This document shows, in pieces, positions 12,985 to 24,434 of a stretch of DNA of 64,000 bases (its first letter is position 1; every line of letters begins with the position of its first letter). The notes under the pieces were generated by a model. It ran no database searches and had not been told where the DNA came from. It worked only from the letters and a program-made list of their open reading frames with translations. Source of the stretch: Glebionis coronaria (Eukaryota > Streptophyta > Magnoliopsida > Asterales > Asteraceae). The stretch is from contig CM046877.1 of NCBI GenBank assembly GCA_025667525.1, forward strand, positions 297,534,364 to 297,598,363. The letters run 5' to 3'. Both the position numbers and the translations under genes were made by a program.

Positions 12985-13230
12985 GAGTCGTTTGGTTTTG
13001 GCAGCAGAACTCTACAACGGCTGCACTTGGTGCAGCAGAACTCGATAATGATTGCGTTTGGTACAGCAGAAACTCAACAGTGGTTGCGTTTAGTGTAGCA
13101 GAATAAAGTTAAGGGTGCGTTTGGTGCAGCAAAAACGTCATAGGGGGTGTTTGGGGCTGCAGACGGCTTATTAGGGGGTGTTTGGGTCTGCGGGCAGATT
13201 TTAAAGGGCGCGTTTGGTTGCTGATTAATA
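12985..13230. repeat. Dispersed GCGTTTGGTGCAGCAGA-like units in solo LTR S
   Basis: About eight degenerate copies of a unit centred on GTTTGGTGCAGCAGAA occur here. Examples start near 12990, 13024, 13046, 13086, 13111 and 13146, and the later copies shift to GTGTTTGGGGCTGCAGA forms. Unit length is about 25-35 bp and the array is irregular. It lies downstream of the TATA box, so it would be transcribed. Confidence 0.65.
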
Positions 13231-14324
13231 GCTTTGAATGCGATTTGGACGTTGGATATCGAGGGTTTAGAGTGTCGGGCGCAAATTGGGCTCATGGTTC
13301 GTTGTGGTTTAGTCCGGATAATAAACTATTTAACTTTATTAGTTATAAAACGGATAAAATGGTGGTATGAATTGGTTAAATAAATATTATGAACACTATC
13401 ATTGTCGCGAGAACTATAAAAATAATTATACGTTTAATTATGTGTTTAAATAGTCCACCTCGGACGTTTGGCTTTTAATTTACAACACATAGGTTGTGTT
13501 GAGTTATTATTTAATTATATTGATGAAATAACTATTTGGTTATAAGTTAAAGCATGACTTGCATAACGTAGATTGTTAGTAAAAATGGAAAATATTGAGA
13601 ATTGGTTAATATGGGAAACGTAGTATAAACAAATAGGTCATGTTGAAATTTTTATAAAATTTTATACTTTATATTTTGTTCGCTACAACTAATATTATAT
13701 TTGTAAACCGATAATATTTATAAATACTACTAGTATCATAATTGTAAACCGATACAACGAATAAATACTAATATATAAATAAACCCATAAAAGTAATACT
13801 TTTACTTAAATGTGACAATTATTAATTAAACGGTGATTTTCTTAAAATGTGTCGAATTAAGTTGTCTAATTATTTTTATCACGATCTGTATACTGTAACT
13901 ACAAAATAAGTATATACATTGCTTTATTTTGTGAAACTGTTGTCTCTATTATATAATTCAACATAAGAATTATATAATCGTCTAGTTATACATAATGTGT
14001 ACGGAATACATTATATACTTGGTGTGTGCTTATTTAAATTATTTAACCAACAACCAAACTATTATAACTTGGAATTTAAATATTTTATCAGCGGGTCAAG
14101 TTGGTGTAAATATTCATTGAGAATTCAAATACACATTTTTACAATTTAGCCGATTAGTTAAACCACAACACCATGACCGGTCCGTATCGATTTCCGTTTG
14201 CGCGAAGTGTATTATTAGCATCATTATTGTTCGCGCTACATCGTCGAGGTGAGTTCATACCCCACATTTTCTTGCTTTAAATTGAATTATAAATGTTTTA
14301 TAATTGCTCTTTGGGGGAGGTACA

Positions 14325-14480
14325 TGCTTTGGTCAGAAACCACTTATAAACTTGCTTGGTTGTCAGAAACTGATATTAAACTTGTTTGGTTGTCTATAAC
14401 TGTTTATAAACTGCTTGATTGTCATAAGCTAATGTTAAGCTTACTTTGTTGGTCATAAACTATATTTAAACTGGTTTAAT
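14325..14480. repeat. Short tandem units in solo LTR S (TTGGTTGTCAGAAACT type)
   Basis: Four to five degenerate units of about 35 bp, each with (T)TGGTTGTCAnAAACT followed by ATATTAAACTTG-like text. An ORF can be drawn through them, but it only reflects the repeat. Confidence 0.55.
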
Positions 14481-14984
14481 TGTTACTTGCTGAGTAGTCA
14501 ACTCCTTTAATTGTTATACTTGTGAATGCTGATACTAAAATTTCTATTGAGAGTGCCCAAAACTTTAACTGTTTTTCACTGGTTCTCGGGTAGAGACAAT
14601 GATTGCAAGAATGAACACAAGTGCATATACTCGTTTATGTATCGGTCTAAGTACCGCTTTAACCCAATTACTTTGGCCCATTATCATGAACCGTTAATTT
14701 CGGACCGGATGACCGGTCGAAAGCGCGAATGTTATGGATAGATCTATCGGGGTTGACACCCCTGTCCGGCTTGGTCCAACAGAGGACAAGCGGACACAGT
14801 TTCATTTGAGTCTATGGATGGATGTCGTGGGTTAGGCATCCGTAGGGGCTGCATTATGTGATTATACTATAGGTGTTGTTAACGCTTCGGTGTCATGAGC
14901 TTAGACAATAATAAATGCTTTATTTTATTTAGTGACTTTGTATTTGTTATATTGTCACTAAGTGGTTGGAAAATCTTGTGGTTC

Positions 14985-15240
14985 ATATCAATTCTATCAT
15001 CATCGAAAACTCTATTATTTATCAGTGAGCTCTGTTTTTATCAGAAAATGCTAGTTATTATCTGTGAACTCTGTTTTTATCTGAAAACTCTATTTAATTC
15101 ATGTGAAGTTTGTTTTATCAGAAAACTCTATTTATTTTATGTAAACTTTTTCTTATCAGAAAACTCTATTTATTTTAGTGAACTTTGTTATATCAGTAAA
15201 CTCTCTGCTTTTATAAATAAACTCTGTCTTTATTAATAAA
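14985..15240. repeat. Short tandem units in solo LTR S (TATCAGAAAACTCTATTTAT type)
   Basis: About seven degenerate units of 30-35 bp with ATCAGAAAACTCT followed by ATTTATTTTA and GTGAACTTTG. The 113-codon open frame across this block is a by-product of the repeat lacking stops. Confidence 0.6.
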
Positions 15241-15630
15241 CTTTGAAATTTACAAAGAAAGTCTTTTTAACATGAAACTGTGATTTTTAAACTCTTATAT
15301 TTTTTGCAAGGTGCTGTGGTCGATAAAACTCTAATTTTTCATAAATGTTTTAAAACAAAATTATGAACTCACCAACTTTATGTTGACATTTTTAAGCATG
15401 TATTTTCAGGTACTTGATTATATGGACTATTTGGAGTCTGCTATGTGGTTTTGGCATGTAGAGGTCGTTCTCGGATCAAGCTCTCGATTACTCATGAAGT
15501 CACAGCCTCCAAAAGCCAGTCTTCCGCTGCGGTGAATTTGGGGGTGTGACAGAATATGTTGGTGTTTTCTAGTGGATCGAGTTTGAGCCATGATGGTGGC
15601 TCGTGGTGTATTTGGTTCGAGCAGTGATGG

Positions 15631-17490
15631 TGTCGATATAATCTTAAGACAGTTCAGCGTTGTTTTCTGCATCAATGGATATCTCTTTTAAGGTGAATCT
15701 CCTTGTTATATTTTTTATAAGTTTTAGTTTATACTGATATTATTTGTTGAAGTTTGTGAATCTGTTATGAGTATTTGAATGTTGTTAGTGCTAACATTTA
15801 CTGTATTCGATAATCTTGAAAAACCTCATCACTGAAATTCAAGCGCAAACCCATTTCTTAGTCACCGGGCTGAGCGCACCTTTGCAGTTCCTTTTCGGGC
15901 GGCTGTAGGACGGACGACCGCCTATAGGTGGTAGGGTCCAATTTCTCTACCATTTTCTTCTTTTTCACTTTGGCCAATATGAGTCTCTGTTAGTCAGTTT
16001 AATATGTTTTTGAAGTTTTCTATTAATTAATATATGTTTTAGAATCAAACTATTTCGGTTAATTATGTTAATGGATTTGCTAGTCTGCTGATTTAGTACA
16101 TTTTGGTATCCTAATTTGATAAGTACCACATACTGTTTGTTGACGACTGTTTGATTTGCTTTGCTGATGCATATTCAGTTACCTGTTGTTTAGTATCTGA
16201 TATTAGAAGCTTAGAATTAATACTGATATAGTTTTGTTGTATACCTGTTGAGTACTATTTAACTGATGTGATATGTCAGCTTAACAATCCTAGTTTTAAT
16301 CTGAGTTTTAAAATATTGGGTTTTAAAATTTGAGAATCTGTTAATCTACATTCTTGTAGTGAAGTTTTAAATAAGGAACTTTTGAGGTTTAATATCTATC
16401 TAAGAAGATTTATTGAAAGATTTTTCTTTTGGGATTGACTGATTTTCTGTGGATGTATTAGAGTTATTAGTAACTGTTCAGCTGCATTTTTAGTCTGATA
16501 TATCTGTATAGTTATTTGTGGTATTTATAGTAGGATTTTACTGATATTCTTGCTGAATATAGCCTTTAAACTCGTCTATTGTTTATTCTTGCATCAGCTA
16601 TTGTTTGAATGATTTAGATTGCTTATATGAGTAATCTGTTATAACTTGTGATAACTGATTTGTTCATATTAGATGTCATTTGACTTGCATTCCTCAACTG
16701 GGTATGTTTGGTTATTTAATGTTAACATAAATCTGAGCTAAAAAAATATTATTGCAAAATAAATCCACCCATGTGGATCAAACCCTTGACCTCACAGTTC
16801 AAAGTCCAACATGTTAACCAATTGAGCTGTGGGCTCTTTTTATTATTTAACTGTCTCTAGTTATTAATATACCTTTTGTTTTTGAACTATCAATTAATAA
16901 CAAAACAGTTATTTTCTATATAAAGTTAATTTTAAAGTTAAATAATATATATTACTTAGTTTAATTACTGAAATTTGTTTAATTAAATTTTTTGTAAAAA
17001 GTAGTAGTTAAAGTAAAATAAATAAATAAATATATTTTATTACTTTTAAAATTTTAAATTGTTTTAAAATTGTTTATAATTAAATTAGTTTTAAATAAAT
17101 TTTGTTTTAAATAGAATTAGTTTCGGATTAAATATAAATTTACTAAAATAATTAGTTTCATTTAAAAAATAGTAAAAGGAAAGTTTTAAATATTACATAG
17201 TTTAAATATTTGTCTTTTAGATTTAATTTCGGGGTACGATTCATGCACTTTAGGGTTTAAAATTTGTAGAATTAATTTTGCTAAAAACCGAAACCAAATT
17301 CAAATCAATTGTCCAAATTAAAACGCAAGTCTCAAAAAAGTTCCTTGTGTACACGAACCAGGATCACTCTCGTGTTTAATTGATTCGTCTTTAGCTTATT
17401 TTTGGATTATTACCTTCTCCTAAAGGTAATTTCCTAAATTTGCTCTATAACGTATTTAATTAAAATACACCGGCATTTCCCAACACATCA
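15631..17490 (+). repeat. Probable 5' LTR of element A
   Basis: The right end is placed at CCCAACACATCA, just before the primer site. The left end is inferred from a shared TCGATATAATC: it occurs at 15633-15643 and again at 55670-55680, right after the purine tract that should precede the 3' LTR. That gives an LTR of about 1.86 kb, usual for Athila elements. The start dinucleotide differs between the two copies (TG versus AA), and the 3' copy is truncated by F after about 19 bp, so the left boundary is uncertain. The interior is AT-rich and contains a tRNA-like insertion at 16766-16836. Confidence 0.5.
16766..16836 (-). ncRNA. tRNA-like sequence (tRNA-derived SINE or tRNA relic)
   Basis: Read on the minus strand, this has a box A-like CAGCTCAATTGGTTAAC, an anticodon-loop-like CTTTGAA after TTGGA, and a box B-like GGGTTTGATCC (canonical GGTTCGANTCC). 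Spacing fits a tRNA of 71 nt. The acceptor ends pair only partly and the anticodon stem is broken, so it is not a working tRNA. The anticodon loop resembles tRNA-Gln(UUG). The 3' side continues into ATTTATTTTGCAATAATATTTTTTT, which could be the tail of a short SINE. It lies inside the LTR of element A. Confidence 0.6.
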
Positions 17491-17497
17491 AAAATTT

Positions 17498-17515
17498 TGG
17501 CGCCGCTGTCGGGGA
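17498..17515 (+). other. Primer-binding site of element A (tRNA-Asp type)
   Basis: TGGCGCCGCTGTCGGGGA matches the expected complement of plant tRNA-Asp (TGGCGCCGTTGCCGGGGA) with two differences. It follows the LTR end after a short A/T spacer, as in Athila elements. Confidence 0.85.
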
Positions 17516-18161
17516 TCTTGTGTACGATTCGTTCGATTGTAATTTGTTGATCGTTGATTTGAAGACCCTTTCCGTCCTCGGAAAGTTTTGTTATTTTTCA
17601 ACTATATAGTATATATCGTTTTTTCGTGTTTTTTGTTATTACTATATTGTATTACGTAGAACAATAAATTTACCTACTTTCAAATAAGACCTTAGTTGGG
17701 ATTTCATCACCTAGCTATTGTATTCGAATCCAAAACGAAAAATAAAGGCAAAATAGATAAATACTAATAAAAAGTTTGAACTCGATTTATACAAACTATA
17801 AGGTGGGTATAAGGCGACGTGCTATAAAAGGCCGTCTAAGGAAAAATGTTTTTAAGTGGTTTGTGCCACCTCGTTTCCCCGCTTGCTTGTGCGTATATTG
17901 AGAGGGACGACCGATTAATGGTTTGCTGAATCAAGTAGTATTAAATCTTATTTTTGTTGTTTACTTATTGAACCTCCAGACGTATAGGTTTTCCCCTACG
18001 TTTCAAAGTCGACCGAGGATAGATTACTTCCATAGTAATTATCCTTATTCCTTGTTTTTATCAATCTTTTGATTGAGCAATACCAAATAAAATACCAAAA
18101 ATAATCTTCTTCTAATCTAATTTCTTTTCTTCAACCCTTTAAATTCTCGTCACTTTGGTTT
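17516..18161 (+). other. Untranslated leader of element A
   Basis: This stretch lies between primer site and gag start. It is T-rich with no ORF of note. A pyrimidine-rich run (18100-18160) precedes the gag ATG. Confidence 0.6.
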
Positions 18162-18971
18162 ATGCAATTACGTTCTACTCGACTTTTGATTAATTACGAT
18201 AGGCTTGAAAACATTCCTCGTAAAAATAGAAATCATCAACAACGAATAGTGGAACCCGATCTTCCACCTATTGTTGTAGAGATGGCCGATAACCAAACAA
18301 TGGAGGAATTGCTCCGTGCACCCACCGAAGAGTACGGGGAAGCAATCGTTGTGCCGACTATTTTGGCGGATCATTATGAGATTAAGACGGGTCTTTTATC
18401 ACTCATCCGTGCCGACCAATTTCGTGGCAATGAGACCGATAACCCGCACTCTCACATTCGGAATTTTCTTCGTATCACCTCGACTCTCAAGTTTAGAGAT
18501 GTGCCGAATGACGCGATTAAGCTCATGCTTTTTCTGTACTCGCTCGAGGGGAATGCTAAACGTTGGTATGAGAAATAACCACTGGGTTCGATTTTGACAT
18601 GGGATGATTTAGTGTCTAGTTTATGAATTACTTCATTTCACCATCTAAAACAACTCACTTTAAAAATGAGATCACTAGATTTGAACAAAAAGTGCATGAA
18701 TCGTTTGGAGATGCTTGGGAAAGGTTTAAGGATTTGTTAAGACAATGTCCACACCACGGTTTCACGGAGTTACATCAAATCAATACTTTTTATAATGGAC
18801 TTAATATGGTTGAACAAGATTCTTTAAATGCCGCCGCGGGTGGTAATCTTTTAAGAAAAACTCCGAGAGACGCGTGGGGTATCATTGAAAATAAGTCTAG
18901 AGTGCAATATTCACGAAACACACTAGTTGTTTCCAATGTGAATTCTTCTAATACTGAGATTGCTAGATTGG
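18162..18971 (+). pseudogene. gag: Element A gag, N-terminal part (broken)
   Basis: The frame opens with MQLRSTR, comparable to the MRTR start of C and D gag. It contains the retrotransposon gag core: the DNPHSHIRNF block, then LFLYSLEGNAKRWYEK. A stop codon at 18576-18578 follows, where relatives continue with a conserved Leu/Pro-rich segment. The frame then changes near 18620, and homology resumes (SKTTHFKNEITRFEQ, then FGDAWERFKDLLRQCPHHG, then the INTFYNGL block) up to 18971, where element B begins. The protein would coat genomic RNA in virus-like particles. It cannot be made intact from this copy. Confidence 0.85.
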
Positions 18972-19367
18972 TGTTGTCCATAATTATATATGATGATTCT
19001 ACACGAATAAAGAATAAAGAAAGGTAGATAAAAGATGGTAGGTTTCTAGAGAGAGAAAGTAGTGAGAGAAGTAGAGAGAAGTGTGTGTTCAACTTTTTTG
19101 AAATTAGATTAGAAAATGAGACAACCAACACCCTTCCTAACATGCTAGGAAGGGTATTTATAGCCTATGCCTACATGTGGCTTAATGGGCTATAGTTTGA
19201 TTGGGTCGGGCTTGAATAAGTGCTTAGTACCTTGACAGAGGCCTTTTAAGCTATCAAGCCCGTAATGTCACGACTATAATAATTAACTATTACAACGTTC
19301 TACTAAATGTTACAATATAAACCTATGACCAAACATTCTTGTTTGACTCAATATTTTGAGGCTAACA
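18972..19367 (-). repeat. Element B LTR (3' LTR in element orientation)
   Basis: 396 bp, TGTTGTCC...GGCTAACA on the plus strand. A TATAAATA box on the minus strand (19155-19162) abuts a perfect hairpin (19131-19154) with 9-bp arms CCCTTCCTA/TAGGAAGGG. A GA-rich stretch follows in the transcribed direction. Confidence 0.88.
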
Positions 19368-21880
19368 ATCTCCCCCAATGTGAGGTCATTCCTTTTCGAT
19401 ATTTGGAGATCAATGGAGATTACGAATTTCGTCATAAATGAGTCTTGAACGTGTAATAGTCGTCTTGTTCCTTCATGCTGTGATCTTTGAGCTTTTGTCA
19501 TTGTCTTTTGACTTTGTCTTTTATCTTGAGATCTTCAAATCATTCTTGACTTGTCTTTTCCATCTTGCGATCTTGTGTCTTTATCCACATGCTCATACTT
19601 TGCACAATCTTGAAAGCTTGCTAACAATCTCCTTTGAAGTGAGGTCATTCCTTTTCATTAATTGATAGGGAAGATTTTGATCATCAGAGTTGCGGAGGTC
19701 TTTAGCTTTCTTGATTGTCGAATGTCTTTGGGCATGAGAATGTGGTTTTGAATCTTTGACTTTGCTGAGTACACCGTAACGCCACCTTCTCGAGACAAAA
19801 CATAGACACGGACTAAATGGCTTTGACATTTGTCCTAAATCGATAGTGTTTTACCTCCGGTCGGTGAAGACCGTTACACGATATTAAGTATTGTACCTGT
19901 GATGGGTAGATTCAATTAAAAATCTCCTTGACAGGGTTTCGCGGCTGTACTAACCGTTCTCTTTACTCGACCTTCTCAAAGCAAGACTGCGAACATAAAG
20001 AGTGAATCAATTGGATAGATATCCGCTTGATTAAAGTCATCAATTAAAATTCCTGGAACAAGTTTGATTCATTAAGAATCTTACCAATGTTGCTTTCCAG
20101 TTGACACAAGCTTGATTCATAAAGAATCTCGCAAGTTACCTACCATAGCGCTGTTTGATGTTGTGCTAGAAGGATTTCTATTCTTCATTGTGAATATTAA
20201 TGAATATCACTCTGAATGTTCTGGCAAGACCATAAAGATATTACGTAGAAACCTGAAACGAGTTTGAATCAATTCAGAATCAAACCACTGTTGCTTTTCA
20301 GTTTACACATGTTCAATTCTAAAAGAATCTTACACATGACCTACCGCAGTGCTGTTTGATGTTAACATTGGAAGGATTTCCACTCCTCATTGTGAATACC
20401 AAGTAGTATCACTCTGAGTGTTCTAGCAATATCCCAAGGATATAGCGTAGGACTCTCTTTATCTTGATCTTTGTGTCCTAACGAGATTTGATTGATCTCT
20501 TGGCTCTAGACTCGATTTGTGCACTTTTAGTGGTCGGAGGCTGGAGCAGATGCCACCTATACAATATCAACTATCTCGGAGTGAGAAAGTCAATAGAAGT
20601 CATGTTGATCTCCGTGACAATAAAACAAACTTCTTTTGAGAGAAGCCTGAGTTAGCTGGGGAGGGGTTGTGCATTACATCACTGGGTCCATGATGTGTTG
20701 TCTCCATGATGTGTTGACCCGGTTTCTGCCTAAGTTGTATGGAGGGCTTCTTTGTTTACACCCTTTATCCTTACATTTCTTTTTCATTCTTCAACCCCTT
20801 CAATGCTTACCAAGACATCATTACTAGCACCTTGGTGTGATTGTTCCAGTGCCACCATCAGTACTTAGTCGGCATTCAGCTGCGTTCACATTCTACTCCA
20901 TCTTTCCTAAGGACTTCTAATAATCTATTGGATTGTCCCTGGGAAGATCCCTCCGGTTCTGGTTGGATCATAGGACTTAAACCTAACCACCCTTTTGACA
21001 CCAATAACGTCGTGAATTAAAGATGTGTGTATTTGATCGTAACCATGAGTGCTTGAGTCTATAGATCACATTTTAATCACATTTTCTTCCCCTATCTCTA
21101 ATATATAAAATCGTTTGATATTAGAGATACCAAATTTGATTAAAGTATATTTTTGAAAAATAGTCTTGAAACTTTTCGGGAGAAAAATGTGTCAAACTTA
21201 GCATGAATTTAGAATGCTCCCCCTCAAAAATTGATCCAATTGAATTATCATTGTGAGGATGTGATCCACATTTCACTTTATGAGGATAGGAGTTGTTAAA
21301 CACACAATTTTTGAAAGATTTTGAATAATCATTGAGAAATTCTTGAAATTATTATGTTCAACGCTTTTTGAAAAACTCTATTTCTTTTTGGCGAAAAAGT
21401 TTTTCTAAATCATAAACTTGATTTCATAGACTTTGAATGTCTTGACAAATCCACTCAAGTGTAAGAAGATTTCTCTTCTTTTGCTGAGGGTAAGGGAACT
21501 AAATCATACACTCCCCCGTGAATATCGATCCGGGTTGCAATCTGAAAGTGATTACAAGCCATTGTGTTGAGCTCAAAACGTTGAATGTTTTGTGACAAGC
21601 TCAACCCAAGATAGATTACTCTACCCGTTGTTGGAAAAATTGTCCAAAATAGACATTTTCCTTTATTAAAAGAAATGACATGTTTTGAAAAATATTTACA
21701 ACTTTCATTCGAGCTTTATGTACACACCCGTGTCGTTATTGAGCGACATTTTTAGGTACGTCCATATTATCGATATTGAAAGACATGTCGAGAAGATTAT
21801 TTTTGGTATTTTGAAAGCTTTTCATTTTTTTATTTTGTGTTTCTATGGATATTTACGTTTTATTATATTTTTGTATTTTT
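19368..21880 (-). other. 3' non-coding region of element B
   Basis: No ORF with recognisable homology. It holds the purine tract at 19368-19382. A 37-bp segment (GCTAACAATCTC... to GTCATTCCTTTTC) occurs at 19361-19397 and again at about 19620-19656, so the LTR end and purine tract have been partly duplicated inside. A 200-bp duplication lies at 20052-20451. In an autonomous relative pol would be expected here. Confidence 0.6.
20052..20451. repeat. Tandem duplication, two units of 200 bp, in element B
   Basis: Unit 1 (20052-20251) and unit 2 (20252-20451) both begin CCTGRAACRAGTTTGA and share a series of blocks in order: TTGCTTT(C/T)CAGTT, ACCTACC, GCTGTTTGATGTT, GGATTTC, TCATTGTGAATA, TATCACTCTGA and GTTCT. 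They have diverged substantially, so the duplication is old. Confidence 0.75.
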
Positions 21881-21881
21881 C

Positions 21882-23712
21882 TCAAGTTTTACGAAAATAA
21901 TCCAAAATAGACTTTTGTACAGCAGAAGATGGTGATATCGAATGTACAGAATTGGAACCCTTTGAAGAAGGAGAAGTGGGTTCAGAATCCGCTGTTGTAC
22001 CTGGAATGACAGAAGAAGAGTTCGCAGAAATACTAGTGTTAGGAGTAACAAATTCATTGTGTACATTCAGAACACCCGCATTAGTGCTGGAGCAGGTTTC
22101 AACACTCTTCTCTATTGGAATCCACTTAAGACCAACTTCCGTGAAGATCTGACCCGTTGGTTTCCACTGAAGACTAGATTTAGGATTAGTTTTCTCTTGC
22201 ACAGCGGAAGACTTCTTTGGAGAGAAACTATGTCCTTTTTGAATCCACGTTTTAGATTTCTTATTGCTTTTCTTTGCGACGGGTTTGTATCTCCTTGGTG
22301 TCTTATGGGATTCTATATTCGATCTTCGTTCAAAGGAACGAGATTTGACCTCATAGAGGTATTGCAAAATGCAATGGTCATGATTTCCATTGTGAATGCC
22401 CTTTTGCAGGTGGGACATACAGGGAACTCTGGATTCATGAAAGTACTTGTATTCCTTGGTTTTCTAAATCGATCAGGCGTAGTGTTCGAAACACAAGTAC
22501 TCATGGATGGTTCCCATTTCCTAGGTTGCTGGAAAGGGATCCTAGGTTTTGGTTGACTACCATTATGCGTGTGTTGAACTCTAGCGGGATTTGGTGAACT
22601 AGGTTTTGAATACACGGGTTTGTCTTTCTGAATCTTCCCTTTTTGTTTAGCATCCTCTAGGTTGTTGGTATGAACGAAGTCATTTGAACCTACAGATTCC
22701 TTTGTGGACGAGAATGTCACACGTTTTGGAGGAGTCCTAGAAGTGCTAGTTGCATTCACATGGTTGTGTTTAGCAACAGTGTGCTTTCTAAATGGAGGAA
22801 CATAGGGTGATATGGATGGTTTTGGAACATTTGGTTGCACATCAGTCTTAGGAGGTAACCTAGATTTCACATGAGAAGAATTGGAGAACGGAGTCGGTTT
22901 TCCTAAGATAGATGGCTTTGGATCCTTGTAGGCATTGGTTTGTCGAACAACAGGTTTCACAACTTTAGGTTCCACAGTTTTCCCACCCATTTTGGCAACG
23001 ATTTTCTTCAACTCTTCTATCGCTATGTCCTTTTCATGTAACCGAGCTTTCAAGTCTGTAATTTCCATACTCTTTTCGTTAATTTCTCGACACAAGGCGG
23101 AAAGTTTTACTTGTAAGTTGTTATCATTTGGACCTTTTCCGACTTTGTCTTGCAAAGCAAGTTCTAGAGTATGACAGTGTTTTTAAAGGAATTCACATCG
23201 GTGTCGAATCAACGCAAAAGCCTGTTGATCAACATTATCTGTGTGTTTCGAAAGCTCTGTTTCAAGACGTTCTCACTCTTTGACTTGATCAAGATATTTA
23301 CATGCCACGTCAGAGTATTCGTCTATATCTGCACAAGATGTGAGAGCAACACACAAAATATCTTTGGAGAGACATTCGTGTAAGAGTACATCATATGCTG
23401 TAGAAAACTCGTCTCTTTCAGGTTGATGGTTGTTCACTTCTTGTTCAAGAAATTCCACATATTTCAAATCATCAAACATTTCTTGCTTAATTAATGTTTC
23501 AAATCCGAACATATGTTTTTACGTTCTTTCCGCAAGCAGAATCAAAATACTTTTCACATGCACAGTTATATCGTGAGGAATTTCTTTGTCTCCTTTCGAA
23601 AGTTCACGTTTTTTCCAGTCATCATCAACAACCTTTTTGAAATTTTCAATGTTACTCTTGAGAATACTAAGTGCTTGCTTACTCTTGCTTACAGAAGCTT
23701 TAAATGGCAAGT
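21882..23712 (-). pseudogene. Element B linker protein, C-terminal half (coiled coil, zinc-finger-like)
   Basis: Read from 23712 downward, this continues the protein of 38380-40142 beyond element C. The first part (23710-23270) is acidic/basic helical sequence with stops near 23519 and 23273. The 280-codon frame 23155-22313 has a coiled-coil start (about residues 10-60, ending KMGGKTVE), then a basic Pro/Ser-rich stretch with SILGKPTPF. A CPTC pair lies at the end of this frame, and its partner HNGNHDHC lies in the frame of 22418-21882, so a frameshift falls inside the zinc-finger-like motif. The last frame is basic, with FTEVGLKWIPIEK. I recognise this from Asteraceae Copia polyproteins, where it lies between gag and protease. 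Function is unknown. Confidence 0.7.
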
Positions 23713-24018
23713 TAATACAAGGTTTTTCAACCGAGTATAAAAATTCGTTGTTCTGATTCTCTTCGAATTGACTATTGGTTCAAAGTGCGACTCAATTGTT
23801 CTTGGTGGAAATGAAAATGGTTTGGTTGATTATCTATTTTAAACTAATAGTAAATAAATGTAAATGTCGTTGAGTAAAAAGAGTTTAAAGATTAAACTAA
23901 AATAACGAGTTAAAAATAAATTATTGAAAACTTAAAGAAAAGATTAGAAAAATACTTGAACACTTAATAAATCTAAAACTTGAAAACTTTGTAAAAACAA
24001 GAAACTACTCCAAACCCT

Positions 24019-24434
24019 AATCGGAATATTGGTCAGAAAAGACAGATCGGAATACCCCCTGATCAGAATGCTGGGAAATGTCTCTAATCGGAATATGGCA
24101 AATCGGAATGTCAAACAACTCCCTCGTCGGAATAGCAATTGGAATCCACGATAGGAATCCAAATCGGAATCCAAGGAAAAGATAGCAGTCGGAATAAGGC
24201 CCAATCGAAATATTAAAGATGCTACAATCGGAATATCCAAAAATCGAATCCAAATCAGAATGTTAACAAAGCCCATAATCGGAATAATAAAACCCTATTC
24301 CGATTAGGTGATCGGAATAGGGAGGTGCAAATCGGAATAGCAATTACCTAATCCGATCATAGAGATCGGAATACTAGGGGGAGCACTAATCGGAATACCA
24401 CAATCGGAAAAGGGTTTATACCTTTTCCGATTAC
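24019..24434 (-). repeat. ATTCCGAT motif array in C LTR
   Basis: About 13 exact CGGAAT (ATTCCG on the element strand) plus several one-base variants, at irregular 10-30 bp spacing. The prevailing form is ATTCCGATT, unlike the ATTCCGAAT/ATTCCGGAT forms of D. The matching array in the other LTR is 36993-37376. Confidence 0.85.

Larger units (their letters stand above)
11650..15551 (+). repeat. Solo LTR S (chromovirus-like, 3.9 kb)
   Basis: The unit starts TATGACAACCGG and ends GGGGGTGTGACA, and is flanked by the perfect 5-bp repeat GAATA (11645-11649 and 15552-15556). No primer site, gag or pol is attached at either side, as expected after recombination between two LTRs. The first dinucleotide is TA instead of TG, probably a G-to-A change at a methylated site. 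A TATAAAAG box lies near 12217-12224, followed by a leader-like stretch. The C-rich, CAT/CAC-rich part at 12330-12850 is low complexity and I do not consider it coding. The end resembles the G LTR end. Confidence 0.8.

Noticed and set aside
14895..15236. 113-codon ORF
   Set aside because: It arises from a degenerate 30-35 bp tandem repeat lacking stops in this frame. The amino acids simply repeat with the DNA.
16766..16836. Functional tRNA gene
   Set aside because: The acceptor stem pairs only partly, the anticodon stem is broken and box B carries a change, so only a tRNA-derived relic is supported.
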